DNA of 64,000 nt from the NCBI GenBank assembly GCA_946699065.1, contig CAMPDV010000092.1:682001-746000 (forward strand). Direction: 5' to 3'. The notes beneath the pieces were generated by a model. It was not told the origin of the DNA. It ran no database searches and saw only the letters and a program-made list of their open reading frames with translations. Below are positions 63,359 to 64,000 of the stretch, piece by piece (the stretch's first letter is position 1; each line of letters starts with the position of its first letter). Source of the DNA: Loxodes magnus. Taxonomy: Eukaryota; Ciliophora; Karyorelictea; Loxodida; Loxodidae. A program made the position numbers and the translations under genes.

Positions 63359-63738
63359 GTGAATGATTAAAGAATTAAAAACCTATTTTAGTCTAAATTT
63401 GATCTAATAAATAACTAAAAGCAAAGCCTAATCTTCATATTCTATATACAATATAAGAAAGCTATATTTGCAAATAATCATCATTTTAAATAAAATTTTA
63501 GATTGAAAGAAAAAACTGGGTGACTAAAAGGCTATTTATAGCTAATTTTCTATAAAGAGAACTGAAGCTGATGAAATTTTATTTTTTAGTAAATAAATTT
63601 AAAATTCTAAGTTTATAAAATGCTTCAATGCTTAAAGAAGCAAGTTGTAGCTAATAAATCTAAATTTAAGTTCTAGATTATAAGTCTAGAATTAATATCA
63701 TAATAAAGAATATATTTGAGTATAATAATAATAAAGGT
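63359..63738. other. AT-rich intergenic stretch
   Basis: Between RBR copy B and the next candidate start. No open frame with balanced composition, repeat or RNA gene was seen. Confidence 0.45.
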
Positions 63739-64000
63739 ATGACATCATGCATACATATAAAGAAGGAATCATTTAATCTTTTAGTAATAAATAACTAATT
63801 ATTGTGAGAGACTATTAGAAAGATACAGAAGCTTTATAATAACTTAAAATTAAAGAATTAGTGATACCTTTAAACTGATAGAAATATCTAACTACCATCT
63901 AATACTTTCATTTATATCTTTAATCCTGAAACTGGCTAAAGATATTCAAATTGTAAAATTAGGTATTAAGTAATTATATTAGTTGCTAGCTAAAAGGATG
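63739..64000 (+). CDS. start of a hypothetical gene, cut by the window edge
   Basis: ATG 63739 opens MTSCIHIKKESFNLLVINNQ and continues to the edge through LQTDRNIQLPSNTFIYIFN and PETGQRYSNCKIRYQVIILV. The second half is well balanced and looks coding. Two in-frame TGA codons must be Trp. Nothing identifies a family in the 87 residues available. Confidence 0.35.

Noticed and set aside
1-64000. CRISPR arrays, rRNA, tRNA genes, bacterial operons
   Set aside because: No regularly spaced repeats, no rRNA-like or tRNA-like sequence seen, and the genes are eukaryotic with introns.

Overview
Organism. The window is AT-rich ciliate nuclear DNA with no usable stop codons in the standard sense. In every recognisable gene TAA and TAG fall inside frame at glutamine positions. 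TGA falls inside frame at conserved tryptophan positions, yet is also the only codon found at gene ends. That pattern (UAA/UAG = Gln, UGA = Trp or stop) is the code described for karyorelict ciliates such as Loxodes. A Condylostoma-like heterotrich code is the main alternative, but no gene here clearly ends at TAA or TAG. Introns are minute: seven of the eight supported ones are 17 nt and one is 16 nt, mostly GTAAG...AG. Intergenic DNA is long, AT-rich and repetitive, unlike the compact somatic genomes of Tetrahymena or Paramecium.

Layout. 1-1.8 kb: end of a RING/B-box/coiled-coil/NBR1-FW gene. 1.8-3.8 kb: an unresolved membrane-protein-like stretch. 4.15-6.56 kb (-): a large Lys/Gln-rich protein. 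6.6-11 kb: AT-rich, no gene supported. 11.1-14.7 kb (-): an otubain-like/RBR ubiquitin ligase (copy A). 14.8-19.8 kb: AT-rich DNA with one small candidate gene and an 11-bp minisatellite. 19.8-22.6 kb: decaying RBR copy C. 24.4-26.1 kb: a PB1-like/coiled-coil/FW gene. 27.0-28.4 kb (-): a coiled-coil protein. 28.6-31.8 kb: three candidate genes. 33.3-35.0 kb (-): a second PB1-like/FW gene. 36.6-38.5 kb: two coiled-coil/CCHC zinc-knuckle ORFs, with a third broken copy at 45.2-46.0 kb (-). 39.8-44.0 kb: candidate hypothetical genes. 48.5-54.1 kb: a very large cysteine-rich surface receptor-like protein. 54.6-55.3 kb: a candidate gene. 55.6-56.6 kb: an MGCC lipid-anchored protein. 57.7-59.1 kb: a major-facilitator transporter. 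59.9-63.4 kb: RBR copy B. 63.7 kb to the edge: start of another gene.

Biology. Two paralogous families dominate. One is three large proteins that join an otubain fold, with both catalytic positions lost, to several zinc modules and a RING1-IBR-RING2 ligase whose catalytic cysteine is retained. The other is three proteins with NBR1-type FW domains, one behind a TRIM-like RING/B-box and two behind PB1-like domains. Both belong to ubiquitin signalling and selective autophagy, so the locus looks like a local expansion of ubiquitin-ligase and cargo-receptor genes. That functional link is inference from domain families.

Limits. A code without unambiguous stops keeps almost any frame open, so long open frames are weak evidence. 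I relied on motifs, paralogue alignment, amino-acid balance and frame-restoring 16-17 nt introns. Genes resting only on composition carry confidence of 0.5 or lower.
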